Source: an uncultured Eubacteriales bacterium (GTDB lineage Bacteria > Bacillota > Clostridia > Oscillospirales > Butyricicoccaceae). Taken from it: 43,371 nt of DNA. A model generated the notes under the pieces. It made no database searches. It was given only the letters and a program-made list of their open reading frames with translations, and was not told the DNA's origin. The position numbers and the translations under genes are program-made. Of the stretch, positions 24,285 to 33,373 are shown in pieces (position 1 is the stretch's first letter; every line of letters begins with the position of its first letter). Where the stretch lies: positions 1 to 43,371 of the forward strand of contig CAKRRK010000011.1 in the NCBI GenBank assembly GCA_934395135.1, in the 5' to 3' direction.

Positions 24285-25244
24285 TTATCTTGTAGCTGTC
24301 ACGGAAATCCAGTCTCCACTGGAACGTTCCTCCAAAAGGACAAATCCGGCGGTTTCCAGCGCTTTTTTTACATCCTCCGCCCTTGTGCAGAGAATGCCGG
24401 AAGCAATCAGCACGCCTCCCTTTTTTAATTTTTCCTGCAAAATCTCCGCCATGTTCACGATCACGTCCGCTACAATATTGGCGCAGATAAGATCATATCC
24501 TGTCCCCACTGCCTGACAAAGCCGCGTATCCGCCACAACGTCGCCGCAAAACACCTGTAAGGAAAAGCCATTTTTTTCGCAGTTTTCCGCGGCGGTTTTC
24601 AGGCAGTGTTCGTCCACGTCCACTGCCGTAATGTCTGCGGCTCCCAGAAGATGCGCCGCAATGGACAATATGCCGCTGCCGGTTCCCATATCCAGCATCT
24701 TTTCCCCGCCGCGGACATGCTGTTCCAGGGCGCAAATGCAAAGCTGCGTGGTCTCATGGCTCCCGGTGCCGAAGGAAGATGCCGGATCGATTTCCAGCAC
24801 AATGCGTCCCTGGGTATCTCCCACTTCTTCCCAGGACGGCTTAATCAAAAACCGTTTTCCGACGGGAAACGGTTTGAAAAATTCTTTCCAGTTGTTTTCC
24901 CAGTCCTCTTTGCGCACCAGTTCCGCTGTCAAGGAAAGCGTGCCGTATTCGCCGTTTTTATCCCTGCTGCCCAGATCCCGCAGCGCTTCCTCCAGCGCCC
25001 GGATCGTTTCTTTTGTTTCCGGCACATCATCCAAATAAAACTTCAGCCGGCTTTCACCGCTGCTTTTTTCCCGTACCAAATCCTCGTCAATATAGTCCCA
25101 GTAAACAGAGGTGTCGTTCAAAAAAGCGGCAAAATCCAATCTGTCTTCCGTAATAAAGCTGTCAATCCCAAAGTCCATTAACAGGGCGCCCACCGGATCC
25201 ACGCCCTTTGTATCCGTATGTACGGTTATTTCATACCACTCCAT
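24285..25244 (-). CDS. prmA: ribosomal protein L11 methyltransferase
   Basis: This 319-residue protein matches PrmA. The N-terminal 120 residues form the L11-recognition domain (MEWYEITVHT at the start). The methyltransferase core has FGTGSHETTQ near residue 160, LDMGTGSGILSIAA near 185 as the AdoMet loop, and CANIVADVI near 250 as the substrate-amine motif. The start is ATG 25244 after AGGAGG. It heads the prmA-rsmE unit, as often seen in Firmicutes. Confidence 0.95.
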   Translation of the reverse strand: MEWYEITVHTDTKGVDPVGALLMDFGIDSFITEDRLDFAAFLNDTSVYWDYIDEDLVREKSSGESRLKFYLDDVPETKETIRALEEALRDLGSRDKNGEYGTLSLTAELVRKEDWENNWKEFFKPFPVGKRFLIKPSWEEVGDTQGRIVLEIDPASSFGTGSHETTQLCICALEQHVRGGEKMLDMGTGSGILSIAAHLLGAADITAVDVDEHCLKTAAENCEKNGFSLQVFCGDVVADTRLCQAVGTGYDLICANIVADVIVNMAEILQEKLKKGGVLIASGILCTRAEDVKKALETAGFVLLEERSSGDWISVTATR

Positions 25245-25264
25245 GTTTCTGTTCCTCCTGCTAA

Positions 25265-25301
25265 AAAACAGCCCTCTTTCCTTAAATAAAAGGGCTGTTT
25301 T
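25265..25301 (-). terminator. terminator of the ddl-argS-protease operon
   Basis: An 11-bp stem (25265-25275 with 25291-25301) is followed on the minus strand by Ts. It begins about 20 bp after the protease stop and lies just before prmA. Confidence 0.85.
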
Positions 25302-25322
25302 CGATTCTTTTGCAAAACCGTT

Positions 25323-26801
25323 CTACGCCGCCGCGCCGTTCTGCGTTCCCGCATCGTCCACCGGCGTTTTCTCTGCCGCGCTGACCGCATCCCTGCACAG
25401 CGCCTCGGCAATGTCCAGCTGCAAATCCTTCTGTACCACGGTGTTTTTCAGTTGTTCTGTTTTTTCCGCGATCTTTTTCAGCGTCGCGGTATCGCAATAA
25501 TCCGTCTGCGGCAACCCATTATCCCGCTGGAACTGACGGACAGCGCTTCTTGTCCGCGTGCTGTAATAGTTCATATCATATGTGTCATATCCCAAAAGCA
25601 GCAGCCTCTGGTTTAATCCGCCGATGGTCGTACTGGAAGTTGCGTAATACAGGGGTTTCCCCGTATCCATCGCCTTGAGATAGGCATAGTTGTTTTTGGC
25701 AGAGGAATTGGAAATGTGGATATCCGGGGTCAGACCAACGCCCTCGTATCCCCCGGTTTTCGGGAGCAGCATTTCCAGCGAGGTAATGGATACATATGTG
25801 CCGTCCACCATCCCAATGTGCATCTGCCCCACGCCTTTGCCGTAGGTCTGGTTTCCAACCAGCGTGGCATATCCCAAATCCTGAAGAGAACCTGCCACCA
25901 TTTCCGCGGCGGACGCGGTATCTTCATCCACAAGCACCACAATTTCTTCCATTTTTTTACCGATTCCTTGGGATCTATAATCCTGTATGCCGCCCAGTTC
26001 TTCCCGGTAACGCAGGCTCATATAGTGCACATCTTTGTCCGGTATAATACGGTTCAAAACTTCCAGTGCCGCATTGATCTGACCGCCCAGATTCCCCCGC
26101 AAATCCAGAATGACACCTTGCGTACCGTCGTTTTCCAAGCTGGTCCACACGGTTTTAAACCGTTCTATATCCGTGGCATACCCTAATCCTGCATATTTGA
26201 TATATTTCACGCGGCCGCCCAAATCCTTGACGGATATCTGGCTTTTTGTCATGTCCGCCCGGGACATAAGATACTGCGTTTCTTTCCCGTTTCTGCGGAT
26301 GGTAACAAAAATGGAGGTGCCGGTTTCCCCCCGCAGCATATCGCTGACTTCCTGGAGGGTGTGTCCGCCCACATAGGTATCGTTAATTTTTACAATGACA
26401 TCCCCTTCCAAGATCCCTGCTTTCTCCGCAGGGCTGTCGATGGCGACATTGGAGATGGTAACTCCATACGCGGTGTTCTGAATGCCCACGCCAATTCCTA
26501 CATAGTTGTCCGCCGAAAGATCAAACCCGCTGTTATATTCCTCTGCGGTATAATAGGCGGAGTGACTGTCCACAAGGCTCAGAATGCCATTGACAAGCGT
26601 ACCGAAAAACTGCGGATTTTTCTCCAGAAATTCATTAAAATACTCCCGCAGCAAGTCCGTATCTTCCATATCCAGCCCGTATTCCTGCGCAATATCTACG
26701 ATAAAATCAAATTTGGTATAGGCCGCCGACGAAAACGTGCTGCCGCACAGCACACCCGCCGCCAGAAGAGCGCAGACAAAGCGCTTGATGATTTTTTTCA
26801 C
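25323..26801 (-). CDS. S41 family C-terminal processing peptidase with peptidoglycan-binding domain
   Basis: A 492-residue exported serine protease. Residues 1-26 are a signal peptide. A PDZ domain lies at about 100-180 (GIGVGIQNT...GDVIVKIN) and the S41 core follows. The nucleophile Ser is in EDTASAAEMVAG and the general base Lys in TYGKGVGQ, the catalytic pair of CtpA/CtpB. A PG_binding_1 domain near residues 390-450 (LNQRLLLLGY, RSAVRQFQRDNGL) would anchor it to the wall. Length and layout fit CtpB-like proteases. The start is GTG 26801, only 3 bp after the argS stop, with AAAGGATG upstream. Confidence 0.92.
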   Translation of the reverse strand: MKKIIKRFVCALLAAGVLCGSTFSSAAYTKFDFIVDIAQEYGLDMEDTDLLREYFNEFLEKNPQFFGTLVNGILSLVDSHSAYYTAEEYNSGFDLSADNYVGIGVGIQNTAYGVTISNVAIDSPAEKAGILEGDVIVKINDTYVGGHTLQEVSDMLRGETGTSIFVTIRRNGKETQYLMSRADMTKSQISVKDLGGRVKYIKYAGLGYATDIERFKTVWTSLENDGTQGVILDLRGNLGGQINAALEVLNRIIPDKDVHYMSLRYREELGGIQDYRSQGIGKKMEEIVVLVDEDTASAAEMVAGSLQDLGYATLVGNQTYGKGVGQMHIGMVDGTYVSITSLEMLLPKTGGYEGVGLTPDIHISNSSAKNNYAYLKAMDTGKPLYYATSSTTIGGLNQRLLLLGYDTYDMNYYSTRTRSAVRQFQRDNGLPQTDYCDTATLKKIAEKTEQLKNTVVQKDLQLDIAEALCRDAVSAAEKTPVDDAGTQNGAAA

Positions 26802-26804
26802 GTG

Positions 26805-28499
26805 TTACATCCTTTCCGGCGCGTCTACGCCAATAATCGTAAGGGTATTGTAAATTGCCTGCCGTGCCGCCTTGCAAAGAGCAACCCTTGCATCCCGCAA
26901 CGGCGTTTCCGCGTCTTTGATGCGGCAGGCGTTGTAAAATTTATGGAAGTTGGCGGCAACGGTCACCGCATATTTATTGAGTCTGGAGGGATCCCGATTC
27001 TGCGCGGCCAATGTAATTTCCTCCGGAAGCTGACTGATGGATTTTATCAGTGCCTTTTCTTCCTCACTCTCCAGGCAGCTAAGATCGGCCGTCTGATAGT
27101 CTCCCACAGAAATTCCCGCTTCCGCAAGGCCCCGTAGCACGCTCATAATGCGGGCATGGGCATATTGCACATAATACACCGGGTTTTCGCTGTCCTGCCG
27201 CACGGCAAGGCCCATATCAAACTCCAGATGGGTGTCAGCCTGCCGGGAATTGAAGAAAAACCGCGCGGCATCCACCGGAATTTCATCCAGCAAGTCGGAA
27301 AGCGTGATGGATTTCCCCGTTCGTTTGGACATCCGTACAACCTCACCGTCCCGCATCAGCCGCACGAGCTGCATCAGCACAATTTCCAGCCGGCGGCTGC
27401 CGTCCAGCCCCAGAGCGTCCAAGGCGGATTTTAAGCGAAGCACATGGCCATGGTGATCCGCGCCCCAGATATTGATGGCCCGGTCAAATCCACGAACCTC
27501 CAGTTTGTTGCGGTGATACGCAATATCTGCTGCAAAATACGTATAAAACCCATTGGCACGCCGCAAAACATCGTCTTTTTCGCAGCCAAATTCGGTAGAA
27601 CGCAGCCAAACCGCGCCGTCTTTTTCATATGTTGCGCCCTTTTCTGCCAGCAGGTCGATGGTTTCCTTCACATAGCCGGACTGGTGCAGTTCGGTTTCGG
27701 AAAACCAGCGGTCATAGGAAATTTTATACCGGGCAAGGTCGCTTTTCATTTTCGCAATGTTCGTGGTGAGGCCATATTCGGTAATCAGCATGCGCCGTTC
27801 TTCCTCGGTTCTTCTCAGCAGACCGTCTCCATACTGGGCAACCAGCTGCTTTGCAAGTTCTGTAATATCCGCGCCCTGATACCATTCCTCCAGGAATTCT
27901 ACCGCGTCTTCTCCCTTCAACTGCTGAATATACCGGGCTTCCACGCTTTTTGCAAACTTGTCCACCTGGTTTCCCGCATCGTTGATCAAAAATTCCCGGG
28001 ACACGTCATGGCCTGCCCATGAAAGCACTTCCGCGAGACAGTCTCCCAAGACACCGCCCCGGGCATTCCCCATATGCATCGGCCCGGTAGGATTGGCGGA
28101 AACAAACTCCACCATGATTTTTTCCGGCGTTTTGGCCTTGACGCGGCCGTAGCGATCCCCCAGGTCCAGTGCGAGCCGGACGGCGTCGCCATACCATTTC
28201 GGGCTTAGCGTGAAATTAATAAACCCTGCTCCCGCTATGGTCACCGTGTCAAAGTACGTATATTTCAGCTCCATGCTGGAGACAATGGCCTCCGCGATTT
28301 TCCGCGGCGGAAGCCGCAGGACTCTGGCACACTGCATGGCAAACGAAGTGGAATAATCTCCGTTTGCAATGTCCTTTGGGATTTCCACCAGTACGTCCGG
28401 CACCTCCGCGCTGGGCAAAATCCCAGCCTCTACTGCCTTTTGATATCCGATCATCGTGCTGCTTTTTACCTGCATTTTTGCCTGTTCGATCATATTCAT
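26805..28499 (-). CDS. argS: arginyl-tRNA synthetase
   Basis: This 564-residue class I synthetase has the usual bacterial length. The HIGH motif appears as HMGNARGG near residue 139 (preceded by NPTGPM). The KMSKS region reads MSKRTGKSITLSDLLDE near residue 380. The C-terminal DALR anticodon-binding domain covers the last 120 residues (VQYAHARIMSVLR). The start is ATG 28499, 9 bases after AGGAGG; the extension to 28568 would overlap DUF1934 and is rejected. It is the third gene of the ddl-DUF1934-argS-protease unit. Confidence 0.96.
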   Translation of the reverse strand: MNMIEQAKMQVKSSTMIGYQKAVEAGILPSAEVPDVLVEIPKDIANGDYSTSFAMQCARVLRLPPRKIAEAIVSSMELKYTYFDTVTIAGAGFINFTLSPKWYGDAVRLALDLGDRYGRVKAKTPEKIMVEFVSANPTGPMHMGNARGGVLGDCLAEVLSWAGHDVSREFLINDAGNQVDKFAKSVEARYIQQLKGEDAVEFLEEWYQGADITELAKQLVAQYGDGLLRRTEEERRMLITEYGLTTNIAKMKSDLARYKISYDRWFSETELHQSGYVKETIDLLAEKGATYEKDGAVWLRSTEFGCEKDDVLRRANGFYTYFAADIAYHRNKLEVRGFDRAINIWGADHHGHVLRLKSALDALGLDGSRRLEIVLMQLVRLMRDGEVVRMSKRTGKSITLSDLLDEIPVDAARFFFNSRQADTHLEFDMGLAVRQDSENPVYYVQYAHARIMSVLRGLAEAGISVGDYQTADLSCLESEEEKALIKSISQLPEEITLAAQNRDPSRLNKYAVTVAANFHKFYNACRIKDAETPLRDARVALCKAARQAIYNTLTIIGVDAPERM

Positions 28500-28512
28500 C
28501 CCGTCCTGCCTC

Positions 28513-28959
28513 CTATTCGTCGTTCTGGCAAACCACCGCCAGTTCAAAGTGGTTGTACCCTGCCACATTGTGATCGATCTCCACCGTATAATCCAGCTGC
28601 AAAATGCCGCCGTTTTCGTTCACGCCGTTCACAATCCGCGACGTATGGGTGGCAATCTCCAGGGCGCCGTACCCGGTGTGGTACAGGCCCACATGCCGTT
28701 TATTTTCCGAAAACAGCATTTCAGAAGGGTATTTTCCCGTACGGGTCATAAACACGTCCCCTTCCGCAATTTTTACCACGGTTTTGGTATCTTCCAGACC
28801 CGTCAGCTCGCTTTCCTCGTAAGCAATATAATATTTTCCATTTTTCCGGTAAAGTTTTCCCTGGGTTACCAGGTTGATTTCTTCCGGTTCCGCTCCCTCA
28901 TAGCACTGGGTGCTGTTGATTTCGATGAGCGCATCTTTCTTTACGTTTTTCTTTGTCAT
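28513..28959 (-). CDS. DUF1934 (YwiB-like) lipocalin-fold protein
   Basis: This 148-residue protein matches DUF1934/YwiB, a small beta-barrel family of unknown function. Visible blocks are KYYIAYEESELTGLE and the later GNYHF-like YNHFELAVVC at the end. In B. subtilis ywiB is also next to argS, and the same order is kept here (13 bp before argS). The start is ATG 28959 after AAAGGAATTC. Confidence 0.88.
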   Translation of the reverse strand: MTKKNVKKDALIEINSTQCYEGAEPEEINLVTQGKLYRKNGKYYIAYEESELTGLEDTKTVVKIAEGDVFMTRTGKYPSEMLFSENKRHVGLYHTGYGALEIATHTSRIVNGVNENGGILQLDYTVEIDHNVAGYNHFELAVVCQNDE

Positions 28960-28977
28960 TCCGAATTCCTTTATTCG

Positions 28978-30045
28978 CTATTGTTCCATCGCATATCCGA
29001 TAATGCGGTCAATGAGATCCGCGTACGAAATGCCCTCCTGGGCAAACAGTTTGGGATACATGGAAATGGATGTAAACCCCGGCAGGGTATTAATTTCGTT
29101 GAATACCGCTTCTCCGCCGTTCCGTGTCAGGAAAAAATCCACCCGGGAAAGGCCGCGGCAGCCCAGCGCCTTATAAATGCGCACGGCGGCATGCCGCAGC
29201 GCATCCGATGATTCTTCCGGAATTTCCGCCGGGATCCATAATTTCGCGCAGTCTGAAACATATTTGGCATCATAATCATAAAATTCTGCGTTCGCAACAA
29301 TTTCGCCGCAGCAGGACGCAATCGGCGCCTCGTTTCCCAGCACCGCCACTTCGATCTCCCGGCCGTCAACAAACTCCTCTACCAGAATTTTTTCATCATA
29401 TGCTCCGGCATTGTCAATGGCCTGAATCAGCGCTGCCCGATCCGAAGCCTTGGACACCCCGACGGAAGAGCCGGTGCCCGCCGGTTTGACAAACATCGGA
29501 TAGGCAAACCGTCCTTCCATCTGCGAAAGTATATCTTCCGGCCTTTTGCAGAATTCGGAAAAGCGGACAAGATACCAGGCTGCCTGACGCACCCCCGCTT
29601 CATCCGCCACCAATTTCGTCAGAGTTTTGTCCATTGCCGCCGCGGATGCCCCGACGCCCGGCCCAACGCAGGGAATTCCCGCCAGCTGCATTAACCCCTG
29701 CACCGATCCGTCTTCCCCATTTTCGCCATGGAGCACCGGAAACACGCAGTCGATGCGCTGCATCCGTACCCCGCCGTCCGGCGCAAGCAGCAGCATTCCG
29801 TGGGTTCTGGACGGAGAGATCACCGCTTCCCGGTTTTCTTCGCAATGTATCCAGCTTCCATCCGGCAGAGCGTCGTATTCCGTCCCGCCGTAATACACCC
29901 ATTTCCCCGCTTTGGTAATGCCAATTGGGAACACCTGATATTTTTCCCGGTCAATATTGGATAAAATAGACTGTGCTGAGCGAAGCGATACCTCATGCTC
30001 CGGCGATACGCCGCCAAACAGCACGGCTATGTTTATTTTTTCCAT
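28978..30045 (-). CDS. ddl: D-alanine--D-alanine ligase
   Basis: This 355-residue ATP-grasp ligase makes the D-Ala-D-Ala dipeptide for peptidoglycan. The blocks FGGVSPEHEVSL (residues 10-21), VFPVLHGENGEDGS (near 100), VKPAGTGSSVGV (near 188) and FNEINTLPGFT (near 315) are intact. The omega-loop reads EFYDYDAKY, which fits D-Ala rather than D-lactate as acceptor. The ATG at 30045 follows GGAGG by 10 bases. It heads a leftward operon with DUF1934, argS and the S41 protease, with gaps of under 20 bp. TATACT and TTGTTT-like hexamers upstream are a weak promoter candidate. Confidence 0.95.
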   Translation of the reverse strand: MEKINIAVLFGGVSPEHEVSLRSAQSILSNIDREKYQVFPIGITKAGKWVYYGGTEYDALPDGSWIHCEENREAVISPSRTHGMLLLAPDGGVRMQRIDCVFPVLHGENGEDGSVQGLMQLAGIPCVGPGVGASAAAMDKTLTKLVADEAGVRQAAWYLVRFSEFCKRPEDILSQMEGRFAYPMFVKPAGTGSSVGVSKASDRAALIQAIDNAGAYDEKILVEEFVDGREIEVAVLGNEAPIASCCGEIVANAEFYDYDAKYVSDCAKLWIPAEIPEESSDALRHAAVRIYKALGCRGLSRVDFFLTRNGGEAVFNEINTLPGFTSISMYPKLFAQEGISYADLIDRIIGYAMEQ

Positions 30046-30125
30046 GCAAACGATTCCTCCCTGGTGGATTACTTACCATTTTATAGTATACGACATAATT
30101 GTGGAAAAACAAAGCACAAAATAGC

Positions 30126-30153
30126 AAAGAGACAGAAAAATATCTGTCTCTTT
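30126..30153 (-). terminator. terminator of the alcohol dehydrogenase-asparaginase operon
   Basis: An 11-bp stem (30126-30136 with 30143-30153), about 75 bp after the last stop, followed by a T-containing tail on the minus strand. Confidence 0.7.
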
Positions 30154-30226
30154 TCCCTGCAGCCATCCCTGGGTTCCCCCAAAGACGTTCCGGCGCTCTG
30201 CCGGATGTTCTCTGCCATAACAGCGC

Positions 30227-30970
30227 CTATTCCTCTTCCGCCGGCCGTACGTCGTCAAAGGGAATGTCCTGGCCGTCGGTGTATGTAAAACTGTCGACAT
30301 AGACCGCAACTTCCACCGACACCTCTTCGCCGTTGACAGGCAGAATCTCTTTGATATACCGGCACACAGAAACCAATTCTCCCTGACCGTCGATGACATA
30401 TTCCGAACAATCCTCTTCAATATACGCATTGGCGTTGGACAATCCATCCGTCATCGTCTGCCTGGTCTGCTCCGAGGCATAAATCTTGTACACCGTGTTT
30501 CCCCGGGCGTCTTCCGTTTTCTCTACTCTGCCCGCTGCGGACAAATCCGGCCGGCGGCGCACCTGCTTCAGCAGCCGCGGATCCTCATACTCCCCTGCGT
30601 CTGAATACTGGGTAACGCCGCCGGAGGAATAATACAGCATGCCGTCCAGCCGCATTTCCTTATACGGCGTTTCTTCTTCCAGGGCTTTCAGATAATAATC
30701 ATAGCCGTCGTCGGTTTTTTGGAATTGTACAGACATCGCCCGCGGCACGTTGCTGGCCTGCACATAGTTCGTGTTACTTGTCATCGTAAGGGAATACCCG
30801 GCAAGTTCGCCGGATGTGTGCGCCTCAAATTTGTCAATCGCGCCGTTGATGGCATCAATGTCCGCATAGGAGGCAAAAGCCCCCCATGAAAGGCTGTATT
30901 TTATATTGAACGCTACCACAAGCGCCACGAAAATCAGCGGCAGAATTCTGCCTTTTATCCCATCTTTCAT
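30227..30970 (-). CDS. uncharacterised membrane-anchored extracellular protein
   Basis: This 247-residue protein has one N-terminal hydrophobic segment (about 9-28), likely an uncleaved signal anchor, and a hydrophilic, acidic extracellular part ending in PAEEE. The external part looks beta-rich (YDYYLKALEEE, GMLYYSSGGV, CRYIKEILPV) and resembles LolA/outer-fold-like lipid or polymer sensors only in general style. I do not recognise the family. The start is ATG 30970, 8 bases after GGAG; an upstream TTG at 30976 is rejected. It follows the asparaginase gene by 18 bp and should be co-transcribed. Confidence 0.7.
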   Translation of the reverse strand: MKDGIKGRILPLIFVALVVAFNIKYSLSWGAFASYADIDAINGAIDKFEAHTSGELAGYSLTMTSNTNYVQASNVPRAMSVQFQKTDDGYDYYLKALEEETPYKEMRLDGMLYYSSGGVTQYSDAGEYEDPRLLKQVRRRPDLSAAGRVEKTEDARGNTVYKIYASEQTRQTMTDGLSNANAYIEEDCSEYVIDGQGELVSVCRYIKEILPVNGEEVSVEVAVYVDSFTYTDGQDIPFDDVRPAEEE

Positions 30971-30988
30971 ATTCAATTCTCCTTCCGC

Positions 30989-31897
30989 CTACACATCCCC
31001 GAAGAGCACGGCAGCATATGCGTCCTCCGCCGTCATCCCGCCCAAGCTGACGGCGCCCGCCGCCAGCGCCCGCCGGCCTACCTCATAGATGCGAAGGTCT
31101 ACGCCGCCGAAAGGACACTGGGTGGTAATATAGACATGTTTCCCCTGCCGGAGCAAAGACAGCACCACCGGCTCCACTGCGGCGGGCAAACCGCCGGCGC
31201 CATAGCTTTCCAGGATGATATTATCATATGGTTTCGCCCATGTCAAAAAGGAAACATCCATTCCCGGTGCAAGCTTTACATATCCCGTCCTGCCGGAAAC
31301 ATTCCGCCGCAGAACAAGCGGGCGTCCCGTTTTCTCTTTGGCTCGGAACCACACCCGCCCATCTTCGATCCGCCCGGCAGGTTCTTCGCCGCAGGATGCA
31401 AGCGCCGGATACCGGTCAGAATACAGTTTTTTTGCCCGGCGGCCGTCGATAATCCGGCAATCTTCCACCACCGCAACGCCCCAATATTCGGACGAGGCCG
31501 CAAGAAACGCGTGCGTCAGGTTGATTTCCGCATCGGAATCTTCAAACCCAAAGGGCCTCATCGAACCGGTAAGAAGCACCGGCTTTTCCACATTGGAAAG
31601 ACAACGGGACAGAAACGCGCTGGTATACGCCATCGTATCCGTACCATGGGTTATAACGAAGCCGTCGTATTCTTCGTACCGGTCGTAAACCGTCTTTGCC
31701 AGAGTAAACTGCGTATCCGGCGTCATATCGCTGGAATCCATATGGGCAAACTCTTCCACGGAAACATCGCAAAAGGTCTGTATTCCCGGGACTTTTTCCA
31801 ACAGTTCTTCCCCGGAACGCAGGGCACAGATCCCCCGGGGCGTCTGCACACCGGCAATGGTGCCGCCGGTGGCAAGCATTAGTATTTTTTTCTTCAT
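30989..31897 (-). CDS. L-asparaginase, cytoplasmic-type
   Basis: This 302-residue asparaginase family enzyme hydrolyses L-asparagine to aspartate and ammonia. The first catalytic Thr13 lies in ATGGTIAG, and the second pair Thr86/Asp87 lies in ITHGTDTMAY. LLTGSMRPF near residue 110 and the C-terminal QCPFGGVDL are also typical. There is no signal peptide, so it acts in the cytoplasm. The C-terminal part is shorter than in E. coli type I enzymes, close to other clostridial forms. Its ATG directly abuts the stop of the alcohol dehydrogenase gene (TAAATG), which suggests coupled translation. Confidence 0.9.
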   Translation of the reverse strand: MKKKILMLATGGTIAGVQTPRGICALRSGEELLEKVPGIQTFCDVSVEEFAHMDSSDMTPDTQFTLAKTVYDRYEEYDGFVITHGTDTMAYTSAFLSRCLSNVEKPVLLTGSMRPFGFEDSDAEINLTHAFLAASSEYWGVAVVEDCRIIDGRRAKKLYSDRYPALASCGEEPAGRIEDGRVWFRAKEKTGRPLVLRRNVSGRTGYVKLAPGMDVSFLTWAKPYDNIILESYGAGGLPAAVEPVVLSLLRQGKHVYITTQCPFGGVDLRIYEVGRRALAAGAVSLGGMTAEDAYAAVLFGDV

Positions 31898-33052
31898 TTA
31901 TTGATAGACCCTTTCCAAAAGCCCCAGAACATCCTCTCTGGACAGCGGCCGAGCGTCCACCTTGAAAAAGCCCGGGCTGACCGTCAGGGCATTGTCCGCT
32001 ATGCGGGGAAGATCCTCTCTTTTTATGCCGTATTTGCTCATCTGCAGCGCAGAAACTCCGCATGCAGCCTGCATTTCCGCCAAAACCGAAACAAAATCCT
32101 CCGGCTTGTCCGCGTCCTTTCGGCCCAGAAGGCGGGCCATTTTCACAAACCGTTCACCGCAGACCGCCTGAAACAGCTTAAAATATTCCACTGAAAGCAT
32201 CAGCAAACCCGCGCCGTGGGGCAGATCCGGATACAGCGCTGACATGGCATGCTCTATGCCATGCTGGGAAGCGCAGGCAGACAGGCTTTCCACAAAACCG
32301 GCAAGCGTGCTGGCAAGGGCCACGCTTGCCCGTGCCTCCCTGTCCTGCCTGTTTCGCACCGCTGGAACAAGCCCCTCTCCAAGCAATGCAATGCTTTTTT
32401 CCGCAAACATATCGCTCATAGGATTGGCTGTTTTGGCAATATAGCCTTCTACTGCATGAAACAGCGCGTCAAAGCCCTGATACGCTGTCATATTGGCCGG
32501 CACCGACATCATAAAATCCGGATCTACGATCGCAATGTCCGGAAACATTTGATCCGATCCGTAACCGATTTTTTCTTCCCCGTTTGTAATCACTGCCCAG
32601 GGATCCGCCTCCGTACCAGTCCCCGCCGTTGTCGGCACCGCAACCACTGGCACCGGCGGATGTTCCGCCTTTTTTCTGCCGCCGCTGCCGCCAAACACAT
32701 AATCCCAGTAAACGCCTGGATTTGCCGCTTCCACGGCAGCGGCCTTTGCCGTATCAATCGACGACCCTCCGCCCAGTCCAATGATAAAGCCACAGCCATA
32801 TTGCCGCACGAGAGACGCGCATTGGTGCACCGTTTCCACGTCCGGATTGGGAACGACACCGTCGTACACTTCGCAGCCAATGCCCCGGTCCGAAAGAAGG
32901 TTCCGAATTTTATCCACATATCCCAGCTTTGTGGTGGACGTACCGCCGGTAATCAGCAGCGCCCGCTCGCCTGGCAGCCGAATTTTCGACAGTTTTTCAA
33001 CACTGCCTTTCCCGAAAAAAATTCTTGTCGGCACATAATAATGAAATTTCAT
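31898..33052 (-). CDS. iron-containing alcohol dehydrogenase
   Basis: This 384-residue group III alcohol dehydrogenase shows GGGSSIDTAKAAA near residue 95 (NAD(P) binding), TTAGTGTEADPWAV near 145 and the metal-binding histidines in SQHGIEHAMSAL and LPHGAGL near residues 265-280. Members reduce aldehydes such as butyraldehyde or lactaldehyde, and substrate choice cannot be read from sequence. The start is ATG 33052 after GGAGGG; the extension to 33133 passes through the promoter and is rejected. It heads a three-gene unit with asparaginase and an anchored protein, an unusual grouping. Confidence 0.9.
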   Translation of the reverse strand: MKFHYYVPTRIFFGKGSVEKLSKIRLPGERALLITGGTSTTKLGYVDKIRNLLSDRGIGCEVYDGVVPNPDVETVHQCASLVRQYGCGFIIGLGGGSSIDTAKAAAVEAANPGVYWDYVFGGSGGRKKAEHPPVPVVAVPTTAGTGTEADPWAVITNGEEKIGYGSDQMFPDIAIVDPDFMMSVPANMTAYQGFDALFHAVEGYIAKTANPMSDMFAEKSIALLGEGLVPAVRNRQDREARASVALASTLAGFVESLSACASQHGIEHAMSALYPDLPHGAGLLMLSVEYFKLFQAVCGERFVKMARLLGRKDADKPEDFVSVLAEMQAACGVSALQMSKYGIKREDLPRIADNALTVSPGFFKVDARPLSREDVLGLLERVYQ

Positions 33053-33095
33053 CTGCGCTTCCCTCCGCTTTCCTGTTTTTTGGATGTTACTTAGT

Positions 33096-33104
33096 ATTAT
33101 AGCA
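33096..33104 (-). promoter_or_regulatory. extended -10 promoter of the alcohol dehydrogenase operon
   Basis: On the minus strand TGCTATAAT combines a perfect -10 with the upstream TG of extended -10 promoters. No good -35 lies 16-18 bp upstream. It is about 45 bases before the ATG. Confidence 0.55.
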
Positions 33105-33200
33105 AAAAGAGTCGTCCTTGAACACTCCGCCATTATTGTAATTTTTGCATAATTTTATAATATATATTTTGATAAATATGTAGATATTGCATAGAACCCG

Positions 33201-33228
33201 TTGACAATTTCTCTATTTGTGCTATGCT
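33201..33228 (+). promoter_or_regulatory. promoter of the ORF-poor transcription unit
   Basis: A perfect TTGACA (33201-33206) lies 16 bp before TATGCT (33223-33228). It points into the 930-bp region that has no clear long ORF. Confidence 0.6.
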
Positions 33229-33289
33229 ATAAGTACAAAAAGAAATGCTTTCGGGCATAGAAAGAATTCTGGTGAAAGGGGTGAGTCCA

Positions 33290-33373
33290 ATGTACTCAGA
33301 AGATGAACTTTCAGCAGGTACAGGAGCAAAGGTTCCTGTAAGCGGGCGCAGGACTCGCTGCAGTGTATCGTAA
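33290..33373 (+). CDS. possible 27-residue leader peptide
   Basis: An ATG at 33290 follows AAAGGGGTGAG, a good ribosome site, and opens a 27-codon ORF (MYSEDELSAGTGAKVP and so on) ending in TAA. It begins about 55 bases after the predicted transcript start. It resembles no family I know. The site may be chance, and the ORF covers one arm of the inverted repeat. Confidence 0.3.
   Translation: MYSEDELSAGTGAKVPVSGRRTRCSVS
33348..33361 (+). repeat. left arm of a 14-bp inverted repeat
   Basis: GCAGGACTCGCTGC is the exact reverse complement of 34072-34085. The two arms lie about 710 bp apart inside the ORF-poor unit. Confidence 0.8.
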
